From: Lysinibacillus cavernae
GTDB taxonomy: Bacteria > Bacillota > Bacilli > Bacillales_A > Planococcaceae
Assembly: GCF_009724685.1 (NCBI RefSeq)
Contig: NZ_WMEF01000006.1
Span: 124,001-188,000 of the forward strand
Length of the DNA: 64,000 bases
Direction: 5' to 3'
Shown here: piece by piece, positions 1 to 9,741 of the stretch
Layout: each line of letters begins with the position of its first letter
Numbering within the stretch: position 1 is the stretch's first letter
Made by a program: the position numbers and the translations under genes
Notes under the pieces: model-generated
What the model was told of the DNA's origin: nothing
The model's database searches: none
The model's input: the letters and a program-made list of their open reading frames with translations, nothing else

Positions 1-130
1 ACACAGTATAAACATAGAGATTTTTTCTGTCAATATGTAAATTTTATTTTTTCCGAAACTTCTGTCTGCTCTTATACGTAATATGAACGCATACACTATT
101 TTTAGAAAAAATTTTGAGAGGAGTATTTTT

Positions 131-763
131 ATGGTAAAAGCCGTGATCATTTTTCTTATTATCGGATATTTAATTGGCTGTATTCACGGCTCTAAAGTAG
201 CACAATTTTTATCGGGGGTGGATTTAAAAAAAGCTGGCCATGGCAATGCTGGTGCCTCCAATGCTACGCTTTCCCTCGGCTGGAAATATGGCGTTTTAGT
301 AGCCCTAATTGATATTGGCAAAGGCGTTGCCGCAATTATTGGTGCACACTTGTATTTAGCAGATATTACACATTTAACAGAAGAGCAAATATGGTTTCTA
401 ACGTACATTATTGCTGCTGGGGTCATTTTGGGTCATAATTTCCCATTTTATATGGGCTTCAATGGTGGGAAAGGAACTGCATCCATTATCGGTATTTTAC
501 TTGCTGTTGATTGGAAGATTGGTTTATTTGCACTTATTTTGTTTGTCATTTTATCCTTTGCAACAAACTATTTAATTGTCGGTGTACTAGAGTTTTATCT
601 CGTTTTTTGTACAGCAACTTATTTATGGATTCCTGGATTCGGACCAACCATTATTGCTCTCCTTCTTTTTGGCATAGCGATGATCCTGCACATTGAAAAT
701 TTTAAACGATTGGTCAATGGCACAGAGCCCAAAGTAACGTCTGCATTTAAGAAAAATAAATAA
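131..763 (+). CDS. plsY: Glycerol-3-phosphate acyltransferase, PlsY family
   Basis: A 210-residue integral membrane protein of the PlsY family, which transfers acyl groups from acyl-phosphate to glycerol-3-phosphate in the first step of phospholipid synthesis. The family signatures are visible near residues 18-45 (HGSK, then GVDLKKAGHGNAGASN) and around residue 112 (GHNFPFYMGFNGGKGTAS). Several hydrophobic segments fit the usual five-to-seven-pass topology. I start at 131 because a GAGAGGAG ribosome site ends about nine bases upstream. An upstream in-frame ATG at 83 has no such site. The first motif deviates from the usual GSGNxGxTN (here GHGNAGASN), so this may be a second, divergent PlsY rather than the essential copy. 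It is monocistronic as far as can be seen. Confidence 0.85.
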   Translation: MVKAVIIFLIIGYLIGCIHGSKVAQFLSGVDLKKAGHGNAGASNATLSLGWKYGVLVALIDIGKGVAAIIGAHLYLADITHLTEEQIWFLTYIIAAGVILGHNFPFYMGFNGGKGTASIIGILLAVDWKIGLFALILFVILSFATNYLIVGVLEFYLVFCTATYLWIPGFGPTIIALLLFGIAMILHIENFKRLVNGTEPKVTSAFKKNK

Positions 764-959
764 TATTTTATGGATATTTTTGTATTTTGTGTGACCATGT
801 ATTTTCTCTTTATACACTCATATCGCTGTAAAAAACACCAATTTTACACACATAGTCTTTCTACAATACAATAGACAAATTCTTATCTTAATAAAACATT
901 TTACTGACCGATGTTATGGATAATAATCGTCATATTTATCGTAGAAAGGATGAGAAAAT

Positions 960-2441
960 ATGTCTACACCTGAACAAGAAGCTACGAAACGTAATTTAAA
1001 GCCACTATGGATTTGCTTGGCTTTCGCTTTATTAATCATCATTACCTTTTTACCTAATAACGGTGACTTACCTATAGCTGGACAACGAGCTTTAGCCATC
1101 TTAGCATTCGCAGTCATCCTTTGGGTAACAGAGGCAGTTTCATATCCTGTCAGCTCAGCTATGATCATTGCACTCGTAACGGTTTTACTAGGACTCGCTC
1201 CAACAATTGACGATCCTACCAATGAATTAGGTACAGCAGGTGCTTTAAAACTATCATTAAGTGGATTTAGTAATTCCGCTGTCGCATTAGTAGCAGCAGC
1301 TCTCTTTCTAGCAGCAGCAATGCAGATTACCAACTTACATAAACGACTTGCTCTCTGGATCCTTTCACTTGTAGGAACAAAAACGAAAGCTATTGTATTC
1401 GGTGCCATTTTAGTTTCTATAGCCCTCGCATTTTTTGTTCCTTCTGCTACAGCACGTGCTGGCGCAGTAGTGCCAATACTACTTGGAATGGTCGCAGCAT
1501 TTGGTTTACCGCGTGATAGCCGACTCGCTGCATTACTTGTCATTACTTCGGTACAAGCCGTCTCCATTTGGAATATCGGTATAAAGACTGCAGCTGCTCA
1601 AAATATGGTTGCTTTAAACTTTATTCAAGAACAATTTAATGTGAGCATTTCTTGGGGTGCTTGGCTGCTCTATGCTGCCCCCTTCTCAATCATTATGTCT
1701 GTAGCTTTATTTTTCATTATGATTGCTCTCATTAAGCCTGAGACTAATAATATCGAAGGTGGTAAAGAGGTAATCAAAAAACAACTTGCAGAGCTTGGCC
1801 CATTAAAAGCACCCGAAATTCGTTTAATCATTACATCGTTAGTTTTACTATTTTTCTGGGCAACTGAAGGTAAACTGCATCCATTTGACACAACAACTGT
1901 CACAATTATCGCTATAGCTATTCTATTAATGCCCAAAATCGGTGTTTATACGTGGAAAGAAGTTGAACCTCATATTCCATGGGGGACAATTATCGTTTTT
2001 GCAGTAGGTATTATGCTAGGAACAATTTTACTAAATACGCAAGGTGCATCATGGTTATCAGATAAAGTATTTGGTTCACTTGGTCTAGATTCAATGCCGA
2101 TACTGGCAACTATTGCACTTGTAACACTATTTAATATTCTTATTCATTTAGGCTTTGCAAGTGCAACAAGCTTAGCCTCTGCTCTAATACCTGTATTTAT
2201 TGTCTTAGCTTCAACATTAACAACTAATGTTGATCAGGTTGGATTCGTCATCGTGCAACAATTCGTCATTAGCTTTGGTTTCTTACTACCAATCAGTGCA
2301 CCACAAAATATGCTTGCCTATGGTACAGGAGCGTTTACAACAAAAGATTTCTTGAAATCCGGTATTCCATTAACGATTATCGGCTTCCTCCTCATTCTTC
2401 TGTTCTCCGCAACTTATTGGAAATGGATTGGATTACTTTAA
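960..2441 (+). CDS. DASS/SLC13-family anion (dicarboxylate) transporter
   Basis: A 493-residue polytopic membrane protein of the divalent-anion:sodium symporter family (SLC13, CitT/YflS-like). Family members move C4-dicarboxylates, 2-oxoglutarate, citrate or sulfate. About twelve hydrophobic helices are seen. There are two repeat-related re-entrant regions, one with SGFSNSAVALV near residue 100 and one with GFASATSLASALIPV near residue 400, as expected for the inverted-repeat fold. The start ATG has a GAAAGGA site nine bases upstream. A strong terminator follows directly. The next gene, on the opposite strand, is a CoA-transferase that could act on succinate or acetate, so a dicarboxylate substrate is plausible but only inferred. 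Confidence 0.85.
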   Translation: MSTPEQEATKRNLKPLWICLAFALLIIITFLPNNGDLPIAGQRALAILAFAVILWVTEAVSYPVSSAMIIALVTVLLGLAPTIDDPTNELGTAGALKLSLSGFSNSAVALVAAALFLAAAMQITNLHKRLALWILSLVGTKTKAIVFGAILVSIALAFFVPSATARAGAVVPILLGMVAAFGLPRDSRLAALLVITSVQAVSIWNIGIKTAAAQNMVALNFIQEQFNVSISWGAWLLYAAPFSIIMSVALFFIMIALIKPETNNIEGGKEVIKKQLAELGPLKAPEIRLIITSLVLLFFWATEGKLHPFDTTTVTIIAIAILLMPKIGVYTWKEVEPHIPWGTIIVFAVGIMLGTILLNTQGASWLSDKVFGSLGLDSMPILATIALVTLFNILIHLGFASATSLASALIPVFIVLASTLTTNVDQVGFVIVQQFVISFGFLLPISAPQNMLAYGTGAFTTKDFLKSGIPLTIIGFLLILLFSATYWKWIGLL

Positions 2442-2451
2442 GTTAAACACC

Positions 2452-2493
2452 AAAAGCCTTGAAGGAACAAATAAACTGTCCTTCAAGGCTTTT
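2452..2493. terminator. Bidirectional terminator
   Basis: A near-perfect inverted repeat (AAAAGCCTTGAAGGA, short loop, mirrored arm) is flanked by A and T runs on either side. It lies between the convergent transporter and CoA-transferase genes and can serve both. Confidence 0.9.
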
Positions 2494-2504
2494 ATTATGG
2501 AACT

Positions 2505-4028
2505 CTATTGTTTCGAGAACGTAGGGTCCTTCATGGTACCACTTTTAGCGTAATTCACATGCCATGAAAGCGCTTTTTCTAGGTCGTGTGGTGTATGATG
2601 ACCTCCTGTTGCCTCATTGGCATCATTAAAGTACTGCCACAATTGCTCGCGATAATCAGGGTGTGCACAGTTATCAATGATAAGTGCTACCCGTTCTTTC
2701 GGTGCAAGTCCACGTAAATCCGCAACACCCTGTTCAGTTACGATGACATCAACATCATGCTCCGTATGATCCACGTGAGAAGCCATTGGAACAATACTTG
2801 AAATGTTGCCACCCTTTGCATAGGATTTTGTTACAAAAATCCCTAAGCGTGCATTACGAGCAAAGTCACCAGACCCCCCTATGCCATTCATCATCTTTGT
2901 ACCAGAAACATGAGTTGAATTAACATTTCCGTAAATATCTAATTCCAGTGCTGTATTCACTGAAATTAATCCGAGTCGGCGAATAATTTCTGGCTGATTC
3001 GAAATTTCCTGTGGTCGCAATACTAATTTATCTGCATATTTTTCAAAATTTCCATATACACGGTTTCCTACTTGCTCAGAAAGGGTAATAGAAGTAGCAG
3101 AAGCGAAATTCACTTTCCCTGCATCAATTAATTCAAATACTGCATCTTGTAGTACTTCCGAATAAACTTCTAAATTCTCAAACTCAGAATCTTTAAAGCC
3201 TAACAATACAGCATTTGCTACTGAGCCTACACCTGATTGAATAGGACGCAAACTTGTTGTTAATCGACCTACTTTTATCTCTTCTCGTAGGAAATTTAAT
3301 AAGTGATTAGCCATAACATCTGTCTCCTCATCAGAAGGAACAATAGTTGATGGCGCATCTAATATGTCCGAAATGACGATACCTTTTACTTTATCTAAAT
3401 CTAATGGAATACCAATTATACCAAGGCGATCTGATACATTCTGTAAAGGAATTGGGTCACGTTTCCCTTGTGGCGCAGGTACGAAAATATCATGTACACC
3501 TTCTAATGCATCAAGTTGTGCTACGTTTAATTCAATGATGACTTGGTCTGCTTCTTGCACAAAAATCGGAGAGTTACCAACTGAAGTTGTAGGAATTAAT
3601 AAGCCGTCTTCTGTAATAGCAGCCGCTTCAATAATCGCAAAATCAATAGGCCCCATAATACCTTGACGAACAAGCTCAGCATTATGAGATAGATGAGCAT
3701 CAACGAATGTGATGCCACCGCTATTTATTTTATTGCGGATACCAGCATCTGCTTGGAAAGGTCCACGCTTGCGAATAACACCTGCTTCTGCCAGATATTG
3801 ATCCACCTCAGGACCAAGAGATGCACCTGTATATATATCTACTTGGAAATTCTCTTTTTTAGCTTTCTCTACAAGTGCAAGAGGTACGACTTTTACATCG
3901 CCAGCACGTGTAAATCCGCTCATCCCTAATACCATACCATCCTTAATCCAAGATGCTGCTTCGTCTGCTGTTACTACCTTGCTCCGCAATTGTTCGTGGC
4001 GAAGCTTTTTCACTAACTTTTCTTCCAT
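2505..4028 (-). CDS. Acetyl-CoA hydrolase / succinyl-CoA:acetate CoA-transferase family
   Basis: A 507-residue class I CoA-transferase of the acetyl-CoA hydrolase/transferase family (Cat1, ScpC and AarC relatives). These enzymes exchange CoA between succinyl-CoA or acetyl-CoA and a free acid through a glutamyl-CoA intermediate. Two CoA-transferase halves are present. The C-terminal half carries the characteristic GGSGDFARNA stretch near residue 390 and MNGIGG just before it. The central SGVGSVANAVLLGF segment near residue 265 is also typical. GGAGGAAT lies just upstream of the ATG. Length is usual for the family. Which acid it uses cannot be read from sequence. Confidence 0.9.
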   Translation of the reverse strand: MEEKLVKKLRHEQLRSKVVTADEAASWIKDGMVLGMSGFTRAGDVKVVPLALVEKAKKENFQVDIYTGASLGPEVDQYLAEAGVIRKRGPFQADAGIRNKINSGGITFVDAHLSHNAELVRQGIMGPIDFAIIEAAAITEDGLLIPTTSVGNSPIFVQEADQVIIELNVAQLDALEGVHDIFVPAPQGKRDPIPLQNVSDRLGIIGIPLDLDKVKGIVISDILDAPSTIVPSDEETDVMANHLLNFLREEIKVGRLTTSLRPIQSGVGSVANAVLLGFKDSEFENLEVYSEVLQDAVFELIDAGKVNFASATSITLSEQVGNRVYGNFEKYADKLVLRPQEISNQPEIIRRLGLISVNTALELDIYGNVNSTHVSGTKMMNGIGGSGDFARNARLGIFVTKSYAKGGNISSIVPMASHVDHTEHDVDVIVTEQGVADLRGLAPKERVALIIDNCAHPDYREQLWQYFNDANEATGGHHTPHDLEKALSWHVNYAKSGTMKDPTFSKQ

Positions 4029-4388
4029 TCCTTATTCCTCCATCCCACTTTATTTTTGTTCAACTAGCATATTTGGTTCCAATAAATCCGTGACATCCGT
4101 TAGAGACTTTATCTTTATTCAAAGGTAATTTAAACAACCAATGTCGCACAAACATTTATTGAATAAAGATAATCTAATTTTTGGTAGCACAACCAAATAA
4201 ACAGTCGCTCAAATAATTTTATACTATTTAGAATATTTAATCTATATTAAATGAAATATTTTACTTTACGAGATAATTTCTACATTTGCTAACTATTTAA
4301 ATATAACTATACATCCTTTTTTCATTCGATTTTGACGACAAAGCGTGCTATGCTCATGATATACAAGCACAAAGGAGAGAGTAATTAA
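4029..4388. other. 360-bp divergent intergenic region with a long inverted repeat
   Basis: No ORF with a ribosome site was found here. It holds two 13-bp arms, TTATCTTTATTCA at 4109-4121 and its exact complement at 4160-4172, and a smaller TTGGT/ACCAA pair near 4183-4198. On the nitroreductase side, a TTGACG box near 4332 followed by AT-rich DNA could be a promoter, but the spacing to a -10 is poor. Confidence 0.45.
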
Positions 4389-5120
4389 ATGGTTAAAGAA
4401 TTATTACGCAGTCATTCCTCAGTACGCATTTATGATGGCCAACCGATTTCAAAAGAAACCATCGAAGAATTAATTGCGACAGCACAAATGGCTGCAACAT
4501 CACATTTTGTACAAGCCTATAGTGTGATATGGGTAACAGATGCAGACAAAAAAGAAAAATTAGGTTTACTCTCTGGTAATCCACGCCAATACGAAACTTC
4601 TGGCGGTGCATTTGTCTTTTGCGTTGATTTCAAACGACTTCAAATGGCTGGGAAATTAGAAGGGGTAGACATTGTGGCTGATTCAGCTGAAAATGTCCTT
4701 GTTGGTGTAGCTGATGTATCATTGTTTGCACAGAACTTTGTTATAGCAGCAGAATCAATGGGGTATGGAATTTGCTATATTGGAGGAGTACGTAATAATA
4801 CTTCTGAAATAAGTGAATTGTTCAATCTCCCTGATTACGTTTTCCCATTGTTCGGTCTAACAATCGGTGTACCAGCTCGTCGCAATGAAGTAAAACCACG
4901 CTTACCTGTGTCTGCTGTATTACATGAAAATGAATACAATGTTGAAAAATATGAAGAACTATTACCAGCCTATAATGAGACAATGGAAATGTATTATAAT
5001 AGTCGATCATCGAACAGAAAAATTGATAACTGGACAAAACAGATGGCTGATTTTTTAATCGAACAACGACGCCCACATATAAAAGAGTTTTTAGCAACAA
5101 AAGGTTTTAATTGGAAATGA
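4389..5120 (+). CDS. NAD(P)H-dependent nitroreductase, NfrA/NfsA type
   Basis: A 243-residue FMN oxidoreductase of the NfsA/FRP group, to which B. subtilis NfrA1 belongs. Family members reduce nitroaromatics, quinones, flavins or disulfides with NAD(P)H. The N-terminus HSSVRIYDGQPISKETIEELIATAQMAATS contains the FMN-phosphate-contacting HxSxR pattern. The middle has GYGICYIGGVRNN, and the C-terminal third has the helical extension usual for this subgroup. The start has AAAGGAGAG upstream, and length matches the family. It stands alone between a divergent CoA-transferase and a strong terminator. The physiological substrate is unknown. Confidence 0.88.
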   Translation: MVKELLRSHSSVRIYDGQPISKETIEELIATAQMAATSHFVQAYSVIWVTDADKKEKLGLLSGNPRQYETSGGAFVFCVDFKRLQMAGKLEGVDIVADSAENVLVGVADVSLFAQNFVIAAESMGYGICYIGGVRNNTSEISELFNLPDYVFPLFGLTIGVPARRNEVKPRLPVSAVLHENEYNVEKYEELLPAYNETMEMYYNSRSSNRKIDNWTKQMADFLIEQRRPHIKEFLATKGFNWK

Positions 5121-5126
5121 TTTTCG

Positions 5127-5167
5127 AAAATAGGGTTACTATCGTATGATAATAACCCTATTTTTTT
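5127..5167 (+). terminator. Terminator after the nitroreductase gene
   Basis: Stem AATAGGGTTA paired with TAACCCTATT, followed by a seven-T run. Confidence 0.88.
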
Positions 5168-5323
5168 CATAATTTCATTATCAATTTATATTAAGGCTAG
5201 TGATTTTGTCTCGATATATATAGAAGATACAGTAACAAATTAAACGAAAAGACACTTCCCTTTTCCAGCTATTCCATTCATATTTATAAATGATCACCAT
5301 TGAAGAAAGGAGTTATAAAAACA

Positions 5324-5749
5324 ATGTCCTATATCAATAAACATCTTGCTCGTACCTTAGAACAACAGCATAAGAGAAGTGTAAGAGGTTTATTTTTAAA
5401 AATAGAAGAATTAAATAATGCTTGTACTTTGCTAAGAAAACGACTAGAACCACACATCGAATTATCGTCGTATAAAAATTACATTGATTATGTCAATCAG
5501 TTTGTTTCCCATACGTCTATTCTCAATTTAAAATTCGTTACGAATACACAGAATTTAGAAGTAGCTGTCTTACATACACTTTTATTAACCACTATTCTAG
5601 AAAATGAAAACTATCAGTCTTTTGAATACGAAAATAGATTGCTACAAGGGTATTTACAGGAGATCTTTTCATTAAATGATCATGCAAAGTCACTCTTTGT
5701 AAATCATCAAGAAAAAATGCTACATTATATTCACGAACAAACGCCATAA
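5324..5749 (+). CDS. Hypothetical 141-residue helical protein
   Basis: I do not recognise this family. It encodes 141 residues starting MSYINKHLARTLEQQ. It has no signal peptide, no clear transmembrane helix and no cysteine pair, and its composition suggests an all-helical cytoplasmic protein. An AAAGGAG site at 5306-5312 places the start at ATG 5324 rather than at the in-frame TTG at 5300, which would lie before the ribosome site. It has its own terminator and no operon partner, so neighbours give no functional clue. Confidence 0.65.
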   Translation: MSYINKHLARTLEQQHKRSVRGLFLKIEELNNACTLLRKRLEPHIELSSYKNYIDYVNQFVSHTSILNLKFVTNTQNLEVAVLHTLLLTTILENENYQSFEYENRLLQGYLQEIFSLNDHAKSLFVNHQEKMLHYIHEQTP

Positions 5750-5750
5750 T

Positions 5751-5787
5751 AAAAGACGATCTTGCTATGACTAAGATCGCCTTTTAT
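5751..5787. terminator. Bidirectional terminator
   Basis: Hairpin with arms AAAAGaCGATCTT and AAGATCGcCTTTT between two convergent genes. Confidence 0.85.
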
Positions 5788-5794
5788 TTGTGTT

Positions 5795-7483
5795 CTATTG
5801 TAACCCTTTAATAATGAGAGAACGAACTGGTAAAAACTGCTCCCCTGTATCACCGTAAGTAAGAATTACCTCATCACCCTCTTGTAAATAAATGACTAAA
5901 GGTTCTGTTTCGGCACTTACTAAATAATTTTCACCATTATTTAATAAGAAAGATACAGTCGTAAAATCTCCTAGACGTTCTTTGTATACACGTAATACCT
6001 TCCCACTAACTTGCTTCTCTTCTGCATTTGAACTGCCGTCGACTGTATTTCCTCCACGACTCAAGGCAGTTTTATATAATTTTAGTGCCTCTTTTGGCGT
6101 AGTAGCATAAACGGAAATTTCAGGATTGGCTGCAGATACGATGAAATAGTTTTGTAAAAAGCCGTTGGAATCCAGCACTGCTGTCAGCCAGCTAGCTTCA
6201 CCATAAAAGTTATACAACACTGGCATTTCACCAGCCCATTTTTTCTCAATAAATTTCTTCTCGATAATTTGTAAATTACCTTGTGAATCCATATAACTTG
6301 AATCTAGATTTCCTGTATAGTATTTTGCATCCCCTGTTCTTGCATTTGTTAAGGAATAGCCTAACATTGAATCTACACCTTCTTTAGGGCTTGTAAAATC
6401 TGTGAAGTAATACATATCACCCTTCTCATCGAAAATTGGGCTAACATTCGATTCTGTTCCTTCATCGGAAGGGATTTTTACATCTTTTTTACCAAACATA
6501 CTGTTCCAAAAACCATGAACATATTTACCAAAATAACTGTTTTGTAAACTTACTGTCTCTGGTGATACAGCACCATCAATAAATTCAGGTATTTGGTCAA
6601 GTTTAATCACTTCCGATTTGCCTGTTAGTGCATCAACTAAGACAATCCCTTTCACATCAAAGCCATTACGTGCAGAGACGAATTCTCCGTAAGAGCGAAT
6701 GTAATAAGGCTTTCCTTCATCATCTACTTCAAGCTGAACATCCCCATAAAAAATAAGGAATGGATGTTGTAAGCGAATATGACGTTCTAAATTAGCATTT
6801 AAATATGCGGAAGGAACATACTTCATTTCCTCTTTAACGAATTTAGGATTATCCGCCGAATCTGTAGCACTCATCATAAAGTAACCAGGCGTTGTATCGC
6901 CATTCATCCATTTAAAGAATCCAGAAAACTCAACTGGTGCAATGTAAACATATTCACCCTTCACCTTTTGAATTTGTAAACGTCCTAACTCATAGTAACT
7001 AGTGTTTGGCACTTGTCCGAAAGCCTTTTTCATTTTATTGCGAGCAAATTTCGGCGGAACACTTGCAGGTGTTTGTGTCTCATCGAATGGTTTTATCTCA
7101 ACTTCTTCCTTCATTTCTGAGGAATTAAATTTTTCATTCGCATTCCATAAAGGTGCTGATAATACATAAACAGCTACACCTAAACTTGCTAAAAATAAAG
7201 CGCCTTTTATTTTCCGTTCAGTACCACTTGCAAGCATGGCGCCAACTAACGTTAATACAATAATAGCTGGCCAAAAAACAAGCCAGTTTACATCAATTTT
7301 TGTCACATATAAAGTGATACCTGTTGCTAAAAATCCTAGCACAAAGATACCGATAAAAAAGTATCCAATCACCTTTCTCGATTTTCCATCTTCTCGCTTC
7401 TTCGTAATAAGCGGTGTAACTAACACACTTGCGATCAATGCGATGACTGCAGAAGCTATCAGTAGCTTAGTCATTTGGTTCAT
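5795..7483 (-). CDS. Large membrane-anchored protein of unknown function
   Basis: A 562-residue protein I cannot assign to a named family. The N-terminal 115 residues hold about four hydrophobic helices (roughly 5-24, 42-61, 68-86 and 92-112). They are followed by a long hydrophilic region with many aromatic residues and Gly-Asp turns, suggesting a beta-rich domain. The last 70 residues (from KQVSGKVLRVYKER) look like a small OB-type beta barrel. The chain would present about 440 residues on one face of the membrane. It is monocistronic and divergent from the YhhN gene. The start ATG has a GAGAGGAT site. No catalytic motif is recognised. Confidence 0.7.
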   Translation of the reverse strand: MNQMTKLLIASAVIALIASVLVTPLITKKREDGKSRKVIGYFFIGIFVLGFLATGITLYVTKIDVNWLVFWPAIIVLTLVGAMLASGTERKIKGALFLASLGVAVYVLSAPLWNANEKFNSSEMKEEVEIKPFDETQTPASVPPKFARNKMKKAFGQVPNTSYYELGRLQIQKVKGEYVYIAPVEFSGFFKWMNGDTTPGYFMMSATDSADNPKFVKEEMKYVPSAYLNANLERHIRLQHPFLIFYGDVQLEVDDEGKPYYIRSYGEFVSARNGFDVKGIVLVDALTGKSEVIKLDQIPEFIDGAVSPETVSLQNSYFGKYVHGFWNSMFGKKDVKIPSDEGTESNVSPIFDEKGDMYYFTDFTSPKEGVDSMLGYSLTNARTGDAKYYTGNLDSSYMDSQGNLQIIEKKFIEKKWAGEMPVLYNFYGEASWLTAVLDSNGFLQNYFIVSAANPEISVYATTPKEALKLYKTALSRGGNTVDGSSNAEEKQVSGKVLRVYKERLGDFTTVSFLLNNGENYLVSAETEPLVIYLQEGDEVILTYGDTGEQFLPVRSLIIKGLQ

Positions 7484-7606
7484 CCTCTCTTCAGCTTTCT
7501 GTCTACTTATTTACGGTTACATACTAAAAAAGTTTCAAACATACGTTGTACAGAAAGGAATTTTACCATAAATAAAGAATTTCAAAAGGAAAGGAGCTGA
7601 AAAAAT

Positions 7607-8257
7607 TTGTTTAAAAAATTATTAATAGGTTTCATTATATTGTTTGGTCTGTATTATATTTTTCTCTTTTCCCATATTGCCGAAAGTTTAAAACTAATCT
7701 TTAAAGTTATTCCCATGCTGCTGATCATAATTTTAGCTGCGATTCAAAAACCATTACATATTAAAAAATATCAACTACTGATTATCATCGGGCTTATATT
7801 TTGTATGATTGGTGACTATACATTGCAGTGGTTTTTAATTGGTCTGACTAGCTTTCTTATTGGCCATATCTTTTATATTTTCGCTTTCTCTACTGCAAAC
7901 GAGCGACAAGTACCAACTTGGGCGAAGATACTCTTACTACTTTATGGTGTGTGCATGGCAATATGGATTGCCGGGTCTGTCTTTAAAACAGGTGAAACAA
8001 TACTTGGTATAGCAGTGATTGCCTATATTTCGGTCATTTTAATGATGGGTTGGACAGCCATTAAAACAGGCTCTAAATTCGCAACAATTGGTGCGCTGTT
8101 ATTTATTGCTTCCGATTCCTATTTAGCTATTAATAAATTTGTCATGCCACTAGCTTTTTCACATGAGGTAATAATGCTGACTTATTATAGCGCCCAATTA
8201 CTTATTGCTTTAAGTGTCCTTCAATATTCCGAAATCCGAAGTAAAGTGTTACAATAA
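7607..8257 (+). CDS. YhhN-family membrane protein (lysoplasmalogenase-like)
   Basis: A 216-residue protein with about seven or eight hydrophobic helices, matching the YhhN/TMEM86 family. Characterised members hydrolyse the vinyl-ether bond of lysoplasmalogens. The family signatures are the acidic residues in GLIFCMIGDYTLQW (near residue 62), GHIFYIFAF (near 88) and FIASDSYLAI (near 170), which correspond to conserved polar membrane positions. Translation probably starts at TTG 7607, which follows AAAGGAAAGGAG by about ten bases. Few aerobic Firmicutes are known to make plasmalogens, so the true substrate may differ. It lies 29 bp before pepT and might be co-transcribed. Confidence 0.8.
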   Translation: MFKKLLIGFIILFGLYYIFLFSHIAESLKLIFKVIPMLLIIILAAIQKPLHIKKYQLLIIIGLIFCMIGDYTLQWFLIGLTSFLIGHIFYIFAFSTANERQVPTWAKILLLLYGVCMAIWIAGSVFKTGETILGIAVIAYISVILMMGWTAIKTGSKFATIGALLFIASDSYLAINKFVMPLAFSHEVIMLTYYSAQLLIALSVLQYSEIRSKVLQ

Positions 8258-8286
8258 TTACACATACACATTAGGAGGCCATACTT

Positions 8287-9516
8287 ATGAAAGAACAAGT
8301 AATTGAGCGATTAATACGCTATGCAAAAATTGATACACAATCAGACTTCACAAGCGAAACTACTCCTTCTACACAAAAGCAATTTGATCTGTTACATGTT
8401 TTGAAAGATGAACTTGCTGAAATTGGTTTAACAGATATTACATTAGATGAAAATGGCTATTTATTTGCAACATTAGAAGCTAATACAGATAAAGAAGTAC
8501 CAACTATTGGCTTTTTAGCACATGTTGATACCACTACAGACTTTACTGGCACAAATGTAAACCCTCAGCGCGTTGATCATTACGATGGTGGAGACATTCA
8601 ATTAAATGAAAATTTAGTAATGTCCCCGACCGATTTCCCTGAGCTTAAAAATTACGTTGGTCAGACACTTATTACAACTGATGGTACTACACTGTTAGGT
8701 GCCGATGATAAAGCAGGTATTGCTGAAATTATCACGGCAATGGAGTACCTCATCAAAAACCCTACCATTAAACATGGTAAAATACGCGTAGCCTTTACAC
8801 CTGATGAGGAAATTGGTCGTGGTCCTCATAAATTTGATGTTCCTGCATTTGGAGCAGACTATGCCTATACTATGGATGGCGGACCACTTGGTGAACTACA
8901 ATACGAAAGCTTCAATGCTGCTGGCGTAAAGATTGTCACAAAAGGTACAAGTGTACATCCTGGTTCTGCAAAAAATAAAATGGTGAATGCCATCACAATG
9001 GCCATTGCCTTCCAAAATGAAATGCCTGCTGATGCAGTTCCTGAAAAGACTGAAGGTTATGAAGGTTTTATTCATTTAATGAGTTTTAAAGGAGCTCTTG
9101 AACATACTGAGCTATCTTATATCGTACGTGACCATGATCGCCAAAAATTCGAAGAGAAAAAACAATTAATGCGTGATGCTGCAGCCAAAATCCAAGCACA
9201 ATTTGGAGAAAATGCCTTAAGTATTACAATTGAAGATCAATATTATAATATGGGCGAAAAAATTGAGCCTGTAAAAGAAATTGTTGACATCGCACGCGCT
9301 GCAATGGAAAAATTAGATATTATCCCAAATACCCTGCCAATTCGCGGTGGTACAGATGGCTCGCAATTATCATACATGGGCTTACCAACACCAAACATTT
9401 TCGCTGGTGGCGAAAACATGCATGGTAAATTTGAATATGTATCTGCCGAAACAATGGAAAAGGCAACACAAGTTATCATTGAAATCGTTCAGCTTTTTGA
9501 ACAACAACCAAAATAA
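8287..9516 (+). CDS. pepT: Peptidase T (aminotripeptidase)
   Basis: A 409-residue M20B metallopeptidase that removes the N-terminal residue from tripeptides in the cytosol. The di-zinc site is visible in order: H79 and D81 in HVDTTTD, the bridging Asp in GADDKAG (near residue 142), the catalytic Glu pair in PDEEIGRG (near 175), Asp in TMDGG (near 198) and His in [10 protein letters not shown] (near 380). AGGAGG lies nine bases before the ATG. Length is that of known PepT enzymes. It follows the YhhN gene by 29 bp. Confidence 0.97.
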   Translation: MKEQVIERLIRYAKIDTQSDFTSETTPSTQKQFDLLHVLKDELAEIGLTDITLDENGYLFATLEANTDKEVPTIGFLAHVDTTTDFTGTNVNPQRVDHYDGGDIQLNENLVMSPTDFPELKNYVGQTLITTDGTTLLGADDKAGIAEIITAMEYLIKNPTIKHGKIRVAFTPDEEIGRGPHKFDVPAFGADYAYTMDGGPLGELQYESFNAAGVKIVTKGTSVHPGSAKNKMVNAITMAIAFQNEMPADAVPEKTEGYEGFIHLMSFKGALEHTELSYIVRDHDRQKFEEKKQLMRDAAAKIQAQFGENALSITIEDQYYNMGEKIEPVKEIVDIARAAMEKLDIIPNTLPIRGGTDGSQLSYMGLPTPNIFAGGENMHGKFEYVSAETMEKATQVIIEIVQLFEQQPK

Positions 9517-9741
9517 ATTTTTAATGTGTTGTCTCGTTACCTACTGAAAAGTGATTCAGTCTACGTATGTCTTAAATTTTCTCGTATTTATTCGAAAAAA
9601 TCTGGACTCAATGAAACTTAATTGATAATGTTATAGTTACGGAGAGAGGTCATTACCTTTCTTCGTAATTTTTTCGGTATTAATTACTGAATATTCAAAT
9701 TACATAAGAGTTTAATATGAACTCAAATTGAGGTGATCTTC

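Noticed and set aside
914-1567. Long open frame on the strand opposite the DASS transporter gene
   Set aside because: It lies inside a well-supported gene, has no ribosome site, and its low-complexity Ala/Asn composition is typical of antisense shadows.
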